Positions 1 to 12,677 of a stretch of DNA of 64,000 nt are shown piece after piece. The notes beneath the pieces were generated by a model. That model was not told the DNA's origin, did no database searches, and worked only from the letters and a program-made list of their open reading frames with translations. The stretch is from Toxoplasma gondii ME49 (taxonomy: Eukaryota > Apicomplexa > Conoidasida > Eucoccidiorida > Sarcocystidae), in the NCBI RefSeq assembly GCF_000006565.2, contig NC_031479.1, positions 5,544,289 through 5,608,288 on the forward strand. Reading direction: 5' to 3'. A program made the position numbers and the translations under genes. Every line of letters starts with the position of its first letter. The first letter of the stretch is position 1.

Positions 1-3000
1 TCTTTCCGCGCGTGGAGTTGCAGGAAAGGCGAAGGCTGCGAAAGGAAAAGAAGCGGCAACGGGCGGAGGTGAGAGAGGCGGAGGTCGCCGGACTTCTCGC
101 AGAGACGTTTGATCCAGATCCGGAGAAGGTCGAAGAAACGCGAGAGAAGAGAAGCGAGGCGCGAGAGAATTGCGCGGAAGCGGGGGCTGGCAAAACAGCG
201 TGTGACAGCCGGAACCAGAGAGACAAGCAGATGTCCTCGGCCGTCCGAGTCGACATCGAGAAGCTGCTTGCACGCGCAACGAAAAGAAAGTTTTCAGCGA
301 CCGCAGCTGGCCCTTCGTCGCGGGAGACCGAACTCAGCGACGCGAAGGCCATGTCGCCAACCGTCCCCGGCGATGCGCCTTCGCCTGGGTCAAACAAGGA
401 AGCAGCAAGAGGAGCAAGAGGAGACAGAGGAGACAGAGAAGGAGGAACGCGCGGAGACAAGAGGAAGAACGCAGCAACAGAAGAGAAATCGGAAGGGTCT
501 TGTCCTCTGCCCTTGGCTTCTCCCGCGGCCGCCTCTGCACGCATGCGCGAGGTGTACAGACGCTGCCGAGAGAAGGCGAGTAAATCGGAGTGTCGCGTTT
601 CCTCTCTTCCTTCGCCGTCTCCTCTTTCGGGAAAGAAAAAAGAGGGGGAGACTTCCTCACAGACAGGGCACGCGCTGAAGTTCGCAGAGGAGAGGAAACA
701 TGCCATGATTTACACCCTCGATTACGACGACATGCCTCGAAAAACCATCCAGGGTGCATGGGGGGCTCCGACCTCGGTGAGAAATCGGATTCGAAAAGGC
801 GTCTCTTCTCAGGAGAGACCTGGGCGAGTCTCCCAGAGAAGAACCTCAAGCCGCCGTGGCGAGGACCACAGGGAGCAGACGCTCCAGAGATAGAGAGAGA
901 ACTCGTAGAGACAGAAGAAGACAGCCGAAAGAGAGAGAAGTAACGCAATGAAGGAAACAACGCACAGAACGAAATGCTGCCCGGAAGAAATTTACGCAAA
1001 AGGAGCAGGAGAAATCGCAGAGAGAGAACGACGTACCAGAGATGCGGGGAGAAATAAAAAAACACAGAGAAAGAGAAAACGCAGAGAAGAGAGGTGGAAA
1101 GGACTAGCAGATCGAGAAAGAGAAAGTGCAAAGAACGCAGAGAGAGAGAGAAGGTTTCTGCCTTTCCTGTCTGCTTCACAGGGAGCGCTGAGTATCATTT
1201 GTGCGTTTTATTTTAGGTTCGCTGGCTTTCGAGGAGGCCAATGCGAACGCGCAGGCAGAGACTTCGTTTCTGTGCTTTTTCCACGTCCAGTCAATTCTTT
1301 TTCTCTCGCTTACTCCTTGTTGCTGTGATTCGCTTTCTGGCTCTCTACTGCAGCTACGACCTACAGCGGCGGAGATGAATTTGAAAGCTCCCGAAGGCAT
1401 GCACTGGGACCCGCTGTCGCAGACCTACCAATACACGTACCGGAATCCGTACGAAGACGAGGTGAGAGAAAGCGAGAGTAATTGCGAGTCCGCGTTGTGG
1501 TCTGCATGCAGCCTAAGGAGCCGAGGAGGTGCAGACCTCAAAAGGACTCCAGGATGTCCGTTTCGAATTCCATCCTGTGTGATTTGTGCGCCAACGATGG
1601 AGAGAGCCAAAGAACGCGCTTCAGAGGAACTGGGGGGATTAGACCACAGGTGATCCCGGGGGGCTTCGCATGTTCTTTGCGTTGACTTGTTTTGCTGGCT
1701 TTTCAATGGCGAATACAAGATTTCTTTTCATCTTGGATGTTTCCGGCATGAGGGAGAAAGGTAGGGACCGAGCGCTCGAGTTCTTACACGCATCGGGCAG
1801 AATATCGAGAAATCAGCAGTATGAGAATTGTGTGAGCAAGAAGGTGAACTCCGTGGTTCGAACCGAGTTTGTCATGTTTCTCTCAAGATGTACATAGGAA
1901 CATTCCTTTTTCTTTCCACTGCTTCTACATGTTGCTAAGAGTTCGAACAAACGTTAACTGGTGAAACTTAGAAAACGCGTTCCAGACGGAATCGGACCTT
2001 CGTCGTCAAGGCGACGCACAGAGATTCGGAGAAGGATCGAAAAGAGAACTGTTCAGGTCACAAGGCCCCACAGACACCGAAGACGCGAACTTCCGGGTGT
2101 AGGGGAACAGAATGCCTGCAACCAAGACAGAGTGTCAGCAGTCACCGACAGTCTTGCTTTTTTACTCGAGACAAAGAGAGTGCATGCAATGGGGGCAAAT
2201 GCAGTAAACCAACGTGGAAGCGTCTCGATAGTTGGTGAGGAACGGAGTGCATGCAGAGCGCTTTTCTGCGTTCGCTTTCTTCCGCAGGCTTTCGGGGACC
2301 AGGCGAAAGGCGCAGTCCAACAGACAGGCGAAGTCGCTCAAGCGGAGTTGAATGCCGGTGAGTGTGTGCGGATTTCCTCTGGGCAGAGAGAAAATTAAGG
2401 TGACGGAGGGAAACGTAAGGCAGGCAGAACGGAGTCCTTGGAAGAGAGGTGGAAAGCGAGAGCGAAATGTCGCAGGACACCGCGGAGAGGAGAGAGACGG
2501 CAGCAGAGACGAAGAACGAGGAAAGGAGGAAAGAGAGAGACGAAAGAGTCATGCGCGCCTTCCACTTGCTCTTTGTCTTGCAGGTCGCCTAGCCGATTAT
2601 CGCATCGGGAAGGGAGCGTATCGAGTGAACCAGCAAACAGGCGAACGCGACTATATCGATGGGCCTCAGCGTAGGAATTCCACTTCCTGGAAAACGCTCT
2701 TTCTTTTCTGCGCCTTCTCACTTCTCACCAAACTCGTGCATTTTTTTCTCTCGCAGCCGCGTTTGTCCGAGCCACTTGTCCTCTCCGTTTTCCTCCAGTG
2801 CGGATGTCGCTCTGTCGCCCTTCCACTTCCACTGCCGGTCTTTTTTCGCCGCCGTTCTCTTCGGAAACATCCAGTCCCCAAACCCCAAACTGTGCCCGTG
2901 TTTAAGTCCACGTTCTCCTGCTACATATATATACATATATATACACATATCTTTATATTTATTTTTATTTATTTTTATTTTTATTTATATTTATTTTTAT

Positions 3001-6000
3001 TTATTTATATTTATTTCCTCGTAGAAACTTCGAGAAGGCGTGCCTGTTTGTCGGTTTCGCGACGTGATCGTTGGTCATCCGGGTGTCCTAACGTCCTTTT
3101 TTTTTCGTTTTCCACGCGTCTTTTCTCGCGTCTTCTGACGCAGTCTCGCAGTATTCACACCTGTGTCTTTTGACGACGAGCGGATGTGCCTTGCGGAAGA
3201 GCGTCTCGAGTCCATTCCAGGCCTGGGGCTCTCAAAAACGCAAAACCGAGGCATGATGCCCACCCAGTGCGGTCTGTAGTTTCAGCTCTGGACTGTGTGC
3301 GGGTCTCCCGTGGCTCGTCCTGTGGCTGAAAAGCCTTCGTCGAGGCCTCTTGCAGAAGCCAGGATCGATCCTCAAACCTTGGAGAGGACTGCAAACGAGC
3401 GGCTGAACGTCAGTTAGTCGTGTGACGTCTAGCCAGCAGCCGCTTGTGAAGCGAAGAATTCGATTCACTGTGACGGGATGTCGACGGAGAGCAGCTGCAC
3501 GAGTGTGTTGCCTCTCCAGCCGCAAGAACGCAGGTCTTCCTGGGAGTTCACTCAGTTCTCTGTCTGAGCCTGTTGGTGTCTGCAGGAGACCTGTATGGAC
3601 AGTACGGCGCAATGGATCACATCGACAAGAAAAAAGACAGACAACCTCAGGGGTCGCGGCCGGAAGGATGGGATGTCGGTCACGCCAAAGCTGTCTACGA
3701 GCAGGGAGTCCCGGCAGGTAAAACATTTTCTTTTCACTGCTTGCAACTCACAGCCCACGGAGCGTTTTTTCATTCCACGACGAGCCTCGAGTGCACTGTT
3801 TTCGGCCTGAAGAGGAGACTCGACTGAGCCGCGACTCTTGTAGAGACATCCTCATGGAGACGGTCCTGTCTCAGAAGAGTCGCTTCCTCGGAATGTTCCT
3901 TCCTGTCCTCGCGGGGACGCACAAGTATTGCACATTGTCACTTTGCATCCTTTTGCGCGGAGCTGTCGGAGCAGCGAAGAGGGATGTCTCTCCTCTTTCG
4001 TATGAACGCTCTCCAGGTTCTCGAACCTGAATCGACCCCACCACGAAGAGGAACTGTAGAGGGAGCTCCACTTAACTCTTTGTGCAAAAGAAATGAAAAA
4101 TTGCAGACACAGATCCCTGTTCCTCTTCGTCAAAGAAGATCCTCTGGCGCTTCTCTTTCCTCCTGCTCTTCCAGTGGCTACGACTCCTACGTTGTCTGCC
4201 TCCTGTTCTCTATATGTGTATGTTGAATATGTATATTTATGCATGCGTGCATTCGTCCACATTAATATATGCTTCATATTTGCGCGCATTTGTCGGTGCG
4301 GCAGAGTTTCTCACGTCGTTTCCTGTGCGAGTGTCTCCGTACTTTGCGTTCGCTCTCTCTACGAGAGTGTGGAGCGTTACGTCCAAAAGTGAAGACTTCG
4401 CGGCACAGCGAGACTGAAGTCTCTGCCCGCGAGTCGAAACAGGCAGCACAGAGGGACCCCTGCTGAATCGATACCGTGAAGGAAGAAGAGAGAAGGATGC
4501 TTGGGGTCCCCCAAGCTTGTAAAGAAGAGACAAGTGGCGGCTTCTCCGGCTCAGATGTAGATGAACGCGAATTGCAAAGTTCACTGTTTTTCCAGGATAC
4601 ACTCCGGCGCCTAGAGAGGAAGACACAGAAGCTTTGCTGCAGGACTTGTTGCTGGCGCCGACGGAAGGAGCCGATGAGTTTGACGCGTACGACGGAGGCG
4701 TGGATGTCGCTGCTCTCGGCCTAACGGGAAGCAAGCCAGGAGATAAGCCGAGGGTCGCGCGAGTGAAGCCTCAAGAAGGCTTCCAAGGAGATTACGGCGC
4801 CGGATACGGTGGCACTGCCAGCTTGGAAATGCAGCAGCAGATTTCGCAGGAGACCCCCCAGGAACAGGTGAGACCTGGGTCAAGACGGAGAGAGAGGGAA
4901 GCAAAAGAGAGACACGAAGAGAGGAAGAAGAGAGGGAAGAAAAGAAGAACCGCGAGGGAGAGGGAAGAAGAGAAAAGACTTGGATGGTGGCGATGAAGAA
5001 TAAGCAACGGGAGACGACAGGTTGTGAGAAGAAGAATGCAAGCAGACTGTGGGGGGTCGGTGGCGTCAAACAGTCGACTCTCAAAAGGTTGAAGAAAGGA
5101 CAGGAAGCTGAGGTCGAGCAGGAGGGCGTGTGGAGAGATCAAGGCGGAATCAAGACGGGTGCGACAACGGAGAAACTGAAAGGAGATAAAAGAAAAGCGC
5201 GAGAGTCGAGGACACCAACGCGACTTTCCACGCGCTTCTCAGTCGCGTCTCGCAGGTTGTCTTTTACTCTCCCTTCGGCAGATTCGGGCACCCACTGAAT
5301 GGATCCGGCCCTCTCCGACAGGGCACTACGCCGCTGACCAAGTGGCGAAGTGGAAATGGTACTACCGCATGGTGAGTTGTTTGTCTCTTTGCTCGTGTCT
5401 TTCTTCGGACTCCGACTCCGATCTCTCTTGCGAGCCGGCTCGCTTTCTTCACTGTGCGTTTGTGAACCTAGTTCAGCATGAAAGACAAATCCCTTTGCAT
5501 AGAAGTTCGAACTGATCAATGCTGCAAAATGATCAGAAGAACTGAGGTTCTCCGTGAAACGCGTGCCGAAAGTGGAGCCACCAGCCAACGTGGAGGCGGT
5601 CACGAAAGCAAAAGGGCAAGCTCCGATCCAGGAATCCCTCTCGCTCCTTGTCCTCAGCCGCCTTGTCGTGCGTTCCTGCTCCTCTCTCCAAAGCCGGCGC
5701 TGTCGCGTTTTTTTCATTTTTATTGTGTGTCCGAAAGACGTAATTTTCTACAGTCAGTGGCACAGCAGTCTTCCATCTCACGATGACGTTGTCGATGCAG
5801 GCGCCATAAACGGAGTTTTCTTGTGCATTTCCTTAACTGTCGTTTGTTTAACTCCACTTCGAGGAGTGCAGCCGGGACTGCGTTTCGTCTCTGAACAACT
5901 AATATCAATCCAGACCTGTGCATCTTAAATCCGAATCAGATCACTTCTGTCTTGGCTTCTGTGCTCGTGCCTTCATTCTCCTCTCTCTCTCTGTAGGAAG

Positions 6001-6213
6001 AAGTTTACTACATCTGGCAACAAGTCAATTTCCCTGTGCGCAACAACCATGTCTTCTGCGGCTTCCCCGTCCACTTCTCCTCCTCCGGTAAGACTCAAAA
6101 AACATGCAGATGTCCGTTTCAGTCCTATTCCTCCCCCCGTCTTGCTTCGTCTATATTCACACATACACATCTGCATATATACGTGTGTCTATACCTATAT
6201 ACATATATATACC

Positions 6214-6249
<36 letters not shown>

Positions 6250-7474
6250 TGTATATATGTTCGGGCATGCATGCGCTTCTGGACAGTGTTGCCTGTGTAT
6301 GTGTACCACGAGTGCATATCTGTGCGTCTAAGCTTGTGTACAGGAAGAATGGAAGATGCATCTCTTCAGGTGTGTGCTGCCGCGATTGCCCTTGTCGCCC
6401 AGTGTTTCGTTTGGGTCGAATGCGTTCAAGGGATTACGGTTTCGACAGTGACTGTGTCGGCTTCGAGAAAGGAAGACGTCTGGGCCAGGTCGTGAACAAC
6501 GTCCGTGTTTCTCTCCTTCCCCGTACAGACTTTCCTGCGAGTGTCAAATGCGCGTCCGCTTGCTAGGTTTGAGGAGCCTCCTGCGTCTTCCGCGGTGACT
6601 GCAGACGTTTCTCCCTTGTTTCTTCATTCCTCCACATGCTTTCAGTGAGAGCTCAGAGTGTCAGCAGCGACGAGCTGTACAGAAGCGTGAGACCGTATTT
6701 GAGGCGAGTTTCTCGGCTTTCTTCCTGCAGATGTGAACGACATTCGAAGTTACCTCGGCGGCGCCAGACGCTTCCGAAAACTCCTCGACATTCCGGTCGA
6801 CAACATTGTCTACGCTATCACGGCTAAGTGTTTCCCCCTCATGGGCGGAGTCATTAGCACATGGCTTTTCTTCGGTGCAGAGGTTCCGTTGATTGTAAGC
6901 TCTCAGGCGAACCTGCTGAGCGAAAAGAGATGCACTCGACATACTCAACAGTCTTCTTCGCCTCTTCACAGCTCCTCCCAAACAACTCGTTCAGACTTTC
7001 TGTTCATCTACAGAGATACACCACTATATACATATGTATATATATATATATATAGACATATATGCAAATATGTCTAGATATTTGTAGGCCTCTTTATGTA
7101 GATGGGCATCAAGGTAGAGTGACGTTGATGTAGACCTATGCGAGTCGCATTTCGTCGAGTTGCGTGTATGCTGAAATGATGTGAGATGAAAGAAATGCAA
7201 GAGTTGCATTTCGCCTTCTTCCTCCGTAAGCCGGTGCATGCCTTACATACATCCATACGTATATATATTTATATATATATATTTATATTGATTATATAGG
7301 CACTGATGTTTTTCTTTGAGTTCCCATCCCAGTTGGAGTGTCCATGGTTTTACACAGTGCGCGTGAGTTGACGGTGCGGTGACTGTTTTTTCTTTGCAGA
7401 GCAACCAAGAGCGAGAAAGGCGCATGAAGCGAACGAAAAAGCCGAAGCATGTGAAACGTCCTGACGACAGTTGA
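1..7474 (+). CDS. Unknown conserved-looking protein, 5'-partial, 11 visible exons
   Basis: Visible exons are <1-68, 663-776, 1354-1461, 2288-2357, 2584-2670, 3586-3717, 4596-4867, 5282-5371, 5997-6087, 6731-6894 and 7400-7474. Every intron is GT-AG and every phase agrees, giving about 422 residues that end in TGA at 7472-7474. The frame is open at the left edge, so the N-terminus is missing. The visible start is Arg/Lys/Glu-rich (ERRRLRKEKKRQRAE). Then come hydrophilic Tyr- and Gly-rich stretches, an acidic middle segment (DEFDAYDGG), and a better conserved-looking C-terminal half with aromatic runs (KWKWYYRM, VYYIWQQVNFPV), one hydrophobic stretch (NIVYAITAKCFPLMGGVIST) and a basic tail (ERERRMKRTKKPKHVKRPDDS in part). 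I do not recognise the family. The single hydrophobic stretch could be a membrane segment or a buried helix. The gene converges on the helicase gene. The exon model is well supported; the function is unknown. Confidence 0.8.
2926..3020. repeat. TA/TTTA-rich low-complexity tract in an intron
   Basis: A run of TATATA and TTTAT/TTTTAT words lies in the intron between the exons ending at 2670 and starting at 3586. It has no coding meaning; open frames through it are Tyr/Ile/Phe runs. Confidence 0.85.
6176..6262. repeat. TA-type microsatellite in an intron
   Basis: ATATATAC and ATATATAT words alternate through this stretch, in the intron between exons 5997-6087 and 6731-6894 of the unknown plus-strand gene. 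It is followed at once by GCATGCATGC. Confidence 0.85.
7022..7290. repeat. Two TA-type microsatellites in the last intron of the unknown gene
   Basis: TATATA-rich runs occur near 7022-7080 and 7257-7290, separated by ordinary sequence. Both lie in the intron before the final exon at 7400. Confidence 0.8.
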
Positions 7475-7644
7475 GTCTCTCGCTGTCGTGCCTCCGTTGT
7501 TTGCCTTCTCAACCGCGTTCGCCGCTCCAAGCTCCGAGTTCTCGAGCTGGGACGCCGTCTGCAGAAAAGTCTGGCAGTTCCAGAAAAAACATTTCCGCCT
7601 CAACCACAAACTCCTTCTGGAACTACGGGCATCCACGCAGGGAA

Positions 7645-7712
7645 TAAATATATAAATATACATATAAATATGTATGTATATAAATATATGTATATATGTA
7701 TATATATGCATA
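7645..7712. repeat. TA-type microsatellite
   Basis: Runs of AAATATA, TATGTATA and ATATATG words lie about 170 bp after the stop codon of the unknown gene, probably within its 3' UTR. Confidence 0.8.
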
Positions 7713-9701
7713 TATATGTTTGTGTAAGTAAGTGTGCGCACATGAAGCTGTATGTATCAGTAGGTATTTGTATGCTTGTATATTTGTATGTCGAGATGCA
7801 AGTTTTCTGCCAGTGGGAAGAAGCTGCCTCGATTCAGGCAAAGCGGCGGCGTGCTTTCCATCGCGCGTTTTTGCGAAGTTTTTCTCTCAAGCTTTTTGCA
7901 TGCACAGCGACTGCGCAGTCTTCACGCAGTCGTGGAGGCTCGGGAGCGAGAGTCGGCGCACAGTGGTCCTTTCGCTCCTTTGCCGCCTGGTTTTCTCCTG
8001 TACAGATTCGCTGCCGCTCACTGCGGAGGCGCACAAAGAGAGAGCTGAGGTTTCATGAATTTTTTCTCAAGTGCGACTTGTCCAACGCAGGTCGAAAGAC
8101 ATGCTTTCACTCCTGTTGACTTCTTACAGAAAGAAGACGTCTTGTTCGTATGAGAATCCGGCCTCGCAGAAGCAGTATCCTGCTTTTCTTCTCTCACTCT
8201 CCTGGCACAAAAAGCGCGTCCTCCACGATCGTCCCTGCGGTCTTCGTGGATGTACGCGCGCCCCGGGAGGCAGAGACAGCGTCACCTGGAAAGAGAGCAG
8301 ACTTCAGAGAACTACCAGCGCGTTCCATGTACGCTTTAGAGAAAGCCGACGAACGCACCATTCTCCCCGTAAACGTCCAGAACAATCTCAAACGCAGAGG
8401 CACAGCCGCCTCCCTATGCGTGTCACAGAACACTGGAAAACAGTCCTTTTCGCATGCGTCTGAAATGCCGTTGATAGACTTTCAACTTATCCCCAGGCTC
8501 CTCCCGTTGTGTGCGTCAGTCCGCATTTTAAAACAGGAGCCCCGAGACAGTTCTTTCCCTCCCCCCATGGAGCGAATGCTCCTCTCTCTCCTCACAGGAA
8601 TTCTTTATGACAGAGGTCTGTCGCTATAGCCACAACCATGCGTACTAGTCGCGAAACAACACCCTTCCCGGGGTATCTCATATCACGGTTTCAGGTCTTT
8701 TTGCTCCGAATGTCCACCCTGACTTCAACGAAATTCAGCAAAATGCTACAGCGTCAATCTCTGTACACAGCGCTTGGCTGCGGTTCTCTCGCAGACCACT
8801 GATATTTCGAATGTGCCGTTTGCGGCAAAGTACTTGGGCGACAGTTACCAAGTGCCTGAGCTGGAACTGCACGTCGAAGACTCTCAGTCCTATTGAATTG
8901 GAATTTGATCAAATGAGTAAACCTCTACTTTTGGTTGTCGTGTATTATTTCTCCCTCATGTTTATAGTTTCGATAGCCACCGTATCTCTGTCTTCACACT
9001 GCATGGTCACATCACTGTGTCGCTGTCGACAGAGGAAACAGGTGAGCCGGACTCAGTTTCAGGAGTTGTCTCCTTCCTGCGGACTTCCAGCTTTCGAGAG
9101 TTTCGTTGGCCAGTGACACACTCCGAAAACCTGAGTCTGTGGAACTCTTTTTATTGCTCACGCTCCGGCGCTACGCTTCCTACTCTTGGAAACGAACGCC
9201 GTCGGAGCATGCACCACCCGAACCCCACCGTGGTGCTCATTCTCTTCCTACATTTTTTGAACGCTAGTAACTGCACGAGACGTTTGGAAGAAGGTCTCAC
9301 GCCTGGACCGGCAGTATTTAATTGGAATGGAGAGAGAACTCTTTTGTCGAAGGAAACGCTTCGTGAACGAATCATATCCCTGTTTCCTGCAACAGATGCT
9401 GGCAGGAGTTTCCTCTGTATTTCTTGGCAACCAAAGAAGCAGAAAACTCTCCGGAACTTTTACGGGGCAATCTGTTTGTTGGAGGTTCTCTCTAAGTCTT
9501 TACCCTGCGAAAGACGCGTTTTTGCCACCTGAAAATCCTTTCGTGACTAAGGAGAAGCTGTCCGAGTTCCGTTGTGTTGTCCGTGACAGGTTTTCTCTCC
9601 GAGACGACTATCGCAATAAGAGGACAGGTCCGTTCATATCAGCATCTGAGCTGTTCCTCACACCTGAGTCGCGCCGCGTTTCGGCGCCTCGAGTGCACCA
9701 G

Positions 9702-9747
9702 TGTGCATGCGTCTCGCGAAACCTCAGAAACTGTGCATGCGTCTCGC
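9702..9747. promoter_or_regulatory. Duplicated 16-bp element joining TGCATGC and GTCTCGC
   Basis: The same 16 bases (TGTGCATGCGTCTCGC) occur at 9702-9717 and 9732-9747, exactly 30 bp apart. Each copy fuses TGCATGC, a word reported as a coccidian promoter/ApiAP2-type motif, to CGTCTC, the reverse complement of the GAGACG word reported in Toxoplasma promoters. No promoter is expected here from the flanking genes, which converge, so the role is unknown. Confidence 0.45.
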
Positions 9748-10205
9748 AACCGACCTGAAAAAAGAGCGGCTGAAAACGCGTCAAACGCCAGGTTGCTTTT
9801 TTTCCGCCGCACTTCACGAGGAAATTCACCGTGCGTCAGCCGCATGCACAAACGCTCGTGGGAGGCCTCCGCCTACCCATTCGAGCCAGAGAACGGAGTG
9901 CCGCATGCATGAGAAAGAGGCCTTCTCTTCTTTACTGAGAAACGCCCACAGTTTCCGGTGATATTCTTCTCTGGGAGGTCTCTTTGACGCAACAAATCGT
10001 CTACGCAGGTGTCTTAAATGCACTCTGAGATACCTCCGTTCTTCTTCCCTGTCTTAAGAAGAGTCACAAGGACTAAAGACAGACACAGTTGTTGGACTAG
10101 GAACCTCGGAAGGCACATGAGCCCCCTTCTTGTTCGCTTCCCTCCTCCAACTTGTTCTCTGCACTATGCCCATGCCTTCATCTATCCGTCACCAGACACA
10201 ACCCA

Positions 10206-10441
10206 TATATATATATATATATATCTATGTATACATATAGATATGTGTGTGTACCTATCACAGCTGCGGACGCAAAAATACATTTCTACATATACAGACA
10301 TGACTATCCTTGTGCATATCAATACGCCTACAGAGAGCGAGATAGAGAGATATACACGTATACATAGACGCACACACACATGCACACACACACATATATA
10401 ATTATATGTTTATATAGATATACATATATATATATATACGA
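10206..10441. repeat. TA and CA microsatellite cluster
   Basis: A (TA)n run at 10206-10245, a CACACACA stretch near 10370-10392 and a second TA run at 10395-10441 lie just beyond the helicase stop codon, in its probable 3' UTR. Confidence 0.8.
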
Positions 10442-10639
10442 TAAAGCTTATTTGATTAACATAACAACATAGAAGCTTAAGCTGCATTACGTTTAAACTT
10501 CACACTGGATACGTTTGACTGTTAAGTTACTGCTGACCATGGGAGCGAAGATAATCGAATATGTACCTCCGTTCATGGAAATCAAAGCAGCTTTCACACG
10601 ATCTCTAGGGCCTACATAAACATGTATGCGTGAAGGAGT

Positions 10640-12639
10640 TTAGGTCGGTAGGATGTAGTTATTGGGTCCTTGTTTGCCAAGCAGAAGAAGAAGATTCCGA
10701 AGGAGTTGGCTCAGCATCTCGGCCGCAGGATCGCGGCCGTATGCGTGCAGAAGCGCCGCTTGGATTTCTTGCAGAGCGGAGGCGAGTCGCCTGTACAACG
10801 AACGTCACAGGAGAGAAGCTGAAATGCATTTTAGGCAGCTGGCGAAAGTGTGATAGACGCTGAGGCATCTCGATTCATCCGCATGCAGTTCAAACCGCGC
10901 TCGCTTTGACTTCTGCAGCGGCCGTGTGGGCGCGGGAACTTGCTTTGATCACTACACTCAGGATTTTGCTGGGGGCATCACGTGAGCGCTGGATTCCTGC
11001 AGCTTCCACATGTCTTGGTTTACCGGAGCAGCATTATATTGTGCAGAGGGCAACGGAAACGAGCTAGAAGGACTGGACGAAGAGCGGAGAAACGCTGCAG
11101 CAAACGGGGGAAACGCCTCTTTCGAGGAGTACACTTCTCTACATACATAAATGCATCTGTACATATGTGTATGCTTGCACATAGAGATATATAGAGACAT
11201 ATATGGTATTATGTGATACGAGTGAGACCTTTGGAATTTATGATTGAGGCACTTACAGGAACAAACGTTCTGCTCCCATTAGAACTCTTGCTATGTCAAG
11301 ATAGCTATGAAAGAGAACTGAACTTTTCGTTGCGCGTTCCCGACCAGCATGTCGACGGCCGAACCGCGTTTTTCAGTTTCTCCATGGAAACGTTTTTGCT
11401 CTCACCGAAGTGTGAACGAGATCGGATGTGCGAGATCTGCGCCTCCCTCTTTTTCCCCGACGGCCTGTCGCTTCGTCCATCGATACACGTCACGCATAGC
11501 CTAGATAAAGCAAGAGGCAACGAAAAAATCGACAACGACAGAGTCTTCCGAGAAACAGAGGTCGCAGGGACTGTATGGTAACGACCATGAAGCACGAAGA
11601 CTTGCAGAGGTCTTCTGCAGGAGGCGTTCTGATGTCTCGACCTGGCATCAGTGGCGTCTAGAGGAAACCGATTACCCCATTCTGAAGTGGATTTTTGTGC
11701 TATTTCCCAAACACCACAAATCTTTGATTACCGCAGTTCGAACGAGCGACATGCATGAAAAAATGGCAAAAGCGAAGAATGCCCGTAGAACGCGGAGAAA
11801 GACAACAGCGAAGGCGGACATTCAGATTCCTTGGAAACACAAATACGTCTCCCTCTGAGATTCAAGCAGATCGTGACACACCAATACCTATGGAGATACA
11901 TATTTTGAGATAAATATATTCAAGCGTAATATTCGATTTACTTATATATATGTATATATATATATATATGTATATACATGTTTATGCCGTCGCGGTTGGG
12001 ATCGTAGGGTCACTCTTTTGCACCCAACGCTGTCTGCAGTCGTGTGCTCGCGAAGGAAATCGATATCGATATCCTATTTCCTGAAAGAATTCGAGAGGTC
12101 CTTCCCTTGACCTGGGGTCCATACAGAGAGCGAATTTCGAGCTTCTTTCGTCAGGGCACTTGCGTCTCGGGAAAACGCAGAAAATCTCTCGATACGATGA
12201 AATGGATCTCAAGGAAACCATCGCAAGACGAGATGTTCAGAAACCGGAGAGAGTGCTGGAAAAAGAACGGCGAAAGAACCAGAACGGCGTGCGCAAGCCG
12301 AGAAGACGGCAGAGAAGAAAACGCTCGACAGAGATCCGTACCTGCCTGTCGACGAAGGCAACTTTTTCAACGACGGATCTGCCGGCGCGTTGTCTCCGCA
12401 GCGCAGCCACAATCGGCACTGCTGCATTCTTCGGAAAAAAAAGAAAAAACTTTGAAAAGAAACCTTGACGCAAGCGTACATGTAACTATTCATCCCATCA
12501 CATCTAGACCAACTAGCATCGACACTTAAATATATATATATATATGCATACCTGCATATTTGTCTATATCTGCCTATGTCTAGCCATCTCGATCTATCCA
12601 CACCTGTCCATGCCTGTTGATGCCCAACTATACCTCTTG

Positions 12640-12677
<38 letters not shown>

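Larger units (their letters stand above)
7475..10639. other. Convergent 3' intergenic region, no supportable gene
   Basis: This 3.2-kb stretch lies between the stop codons of two converging genes (plus gene ends 7474, helicase gene ends 10640). It must hold both 3' UTRs. Contents seen: TA-rich microsatellites near 7645-7712, 10206-10245 and 10395-10441, several short open fragments that do not assemble into a gene, and a duplicated 16-bp element at 9702-9747. No tRNA or rRNA was recognised. Confidence 0.6.

Noticed and set aside
8090..9041. Exon-like plus fragments (VERHAFTPVDFLQKEDVLF; FAAKYLGDSYQVPELELHVE; SVFTLHGHITVSLSTEE)
   Set aside because: Composition is suggestive, but joining them needs very weak donors and no start or end exon could be found. 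Left as unexplained rather than called a gene.
10662..10863. Plus-strand frames reading KQKKKIPKELAQHLGRR and similar
   Set aside because: Antisense to the last helicase exon (10640-10790), whose minus-strand reading continues the family's C-terminal helices in phase.
11545..11865. Plus-strand open stretch of about 100 codons ending KHKYVSL and a stop
   Set aside because: It looks protein-like but has no upstream ATG or in-phase splice partner and lies in a helicase intron. Treated as chance.
12160..12468. Plus-strand frames ending in CCILRKKKKKL
   Set aside because: No splice or start support, several frames open at once, and the stretch is inside a helicase intron.
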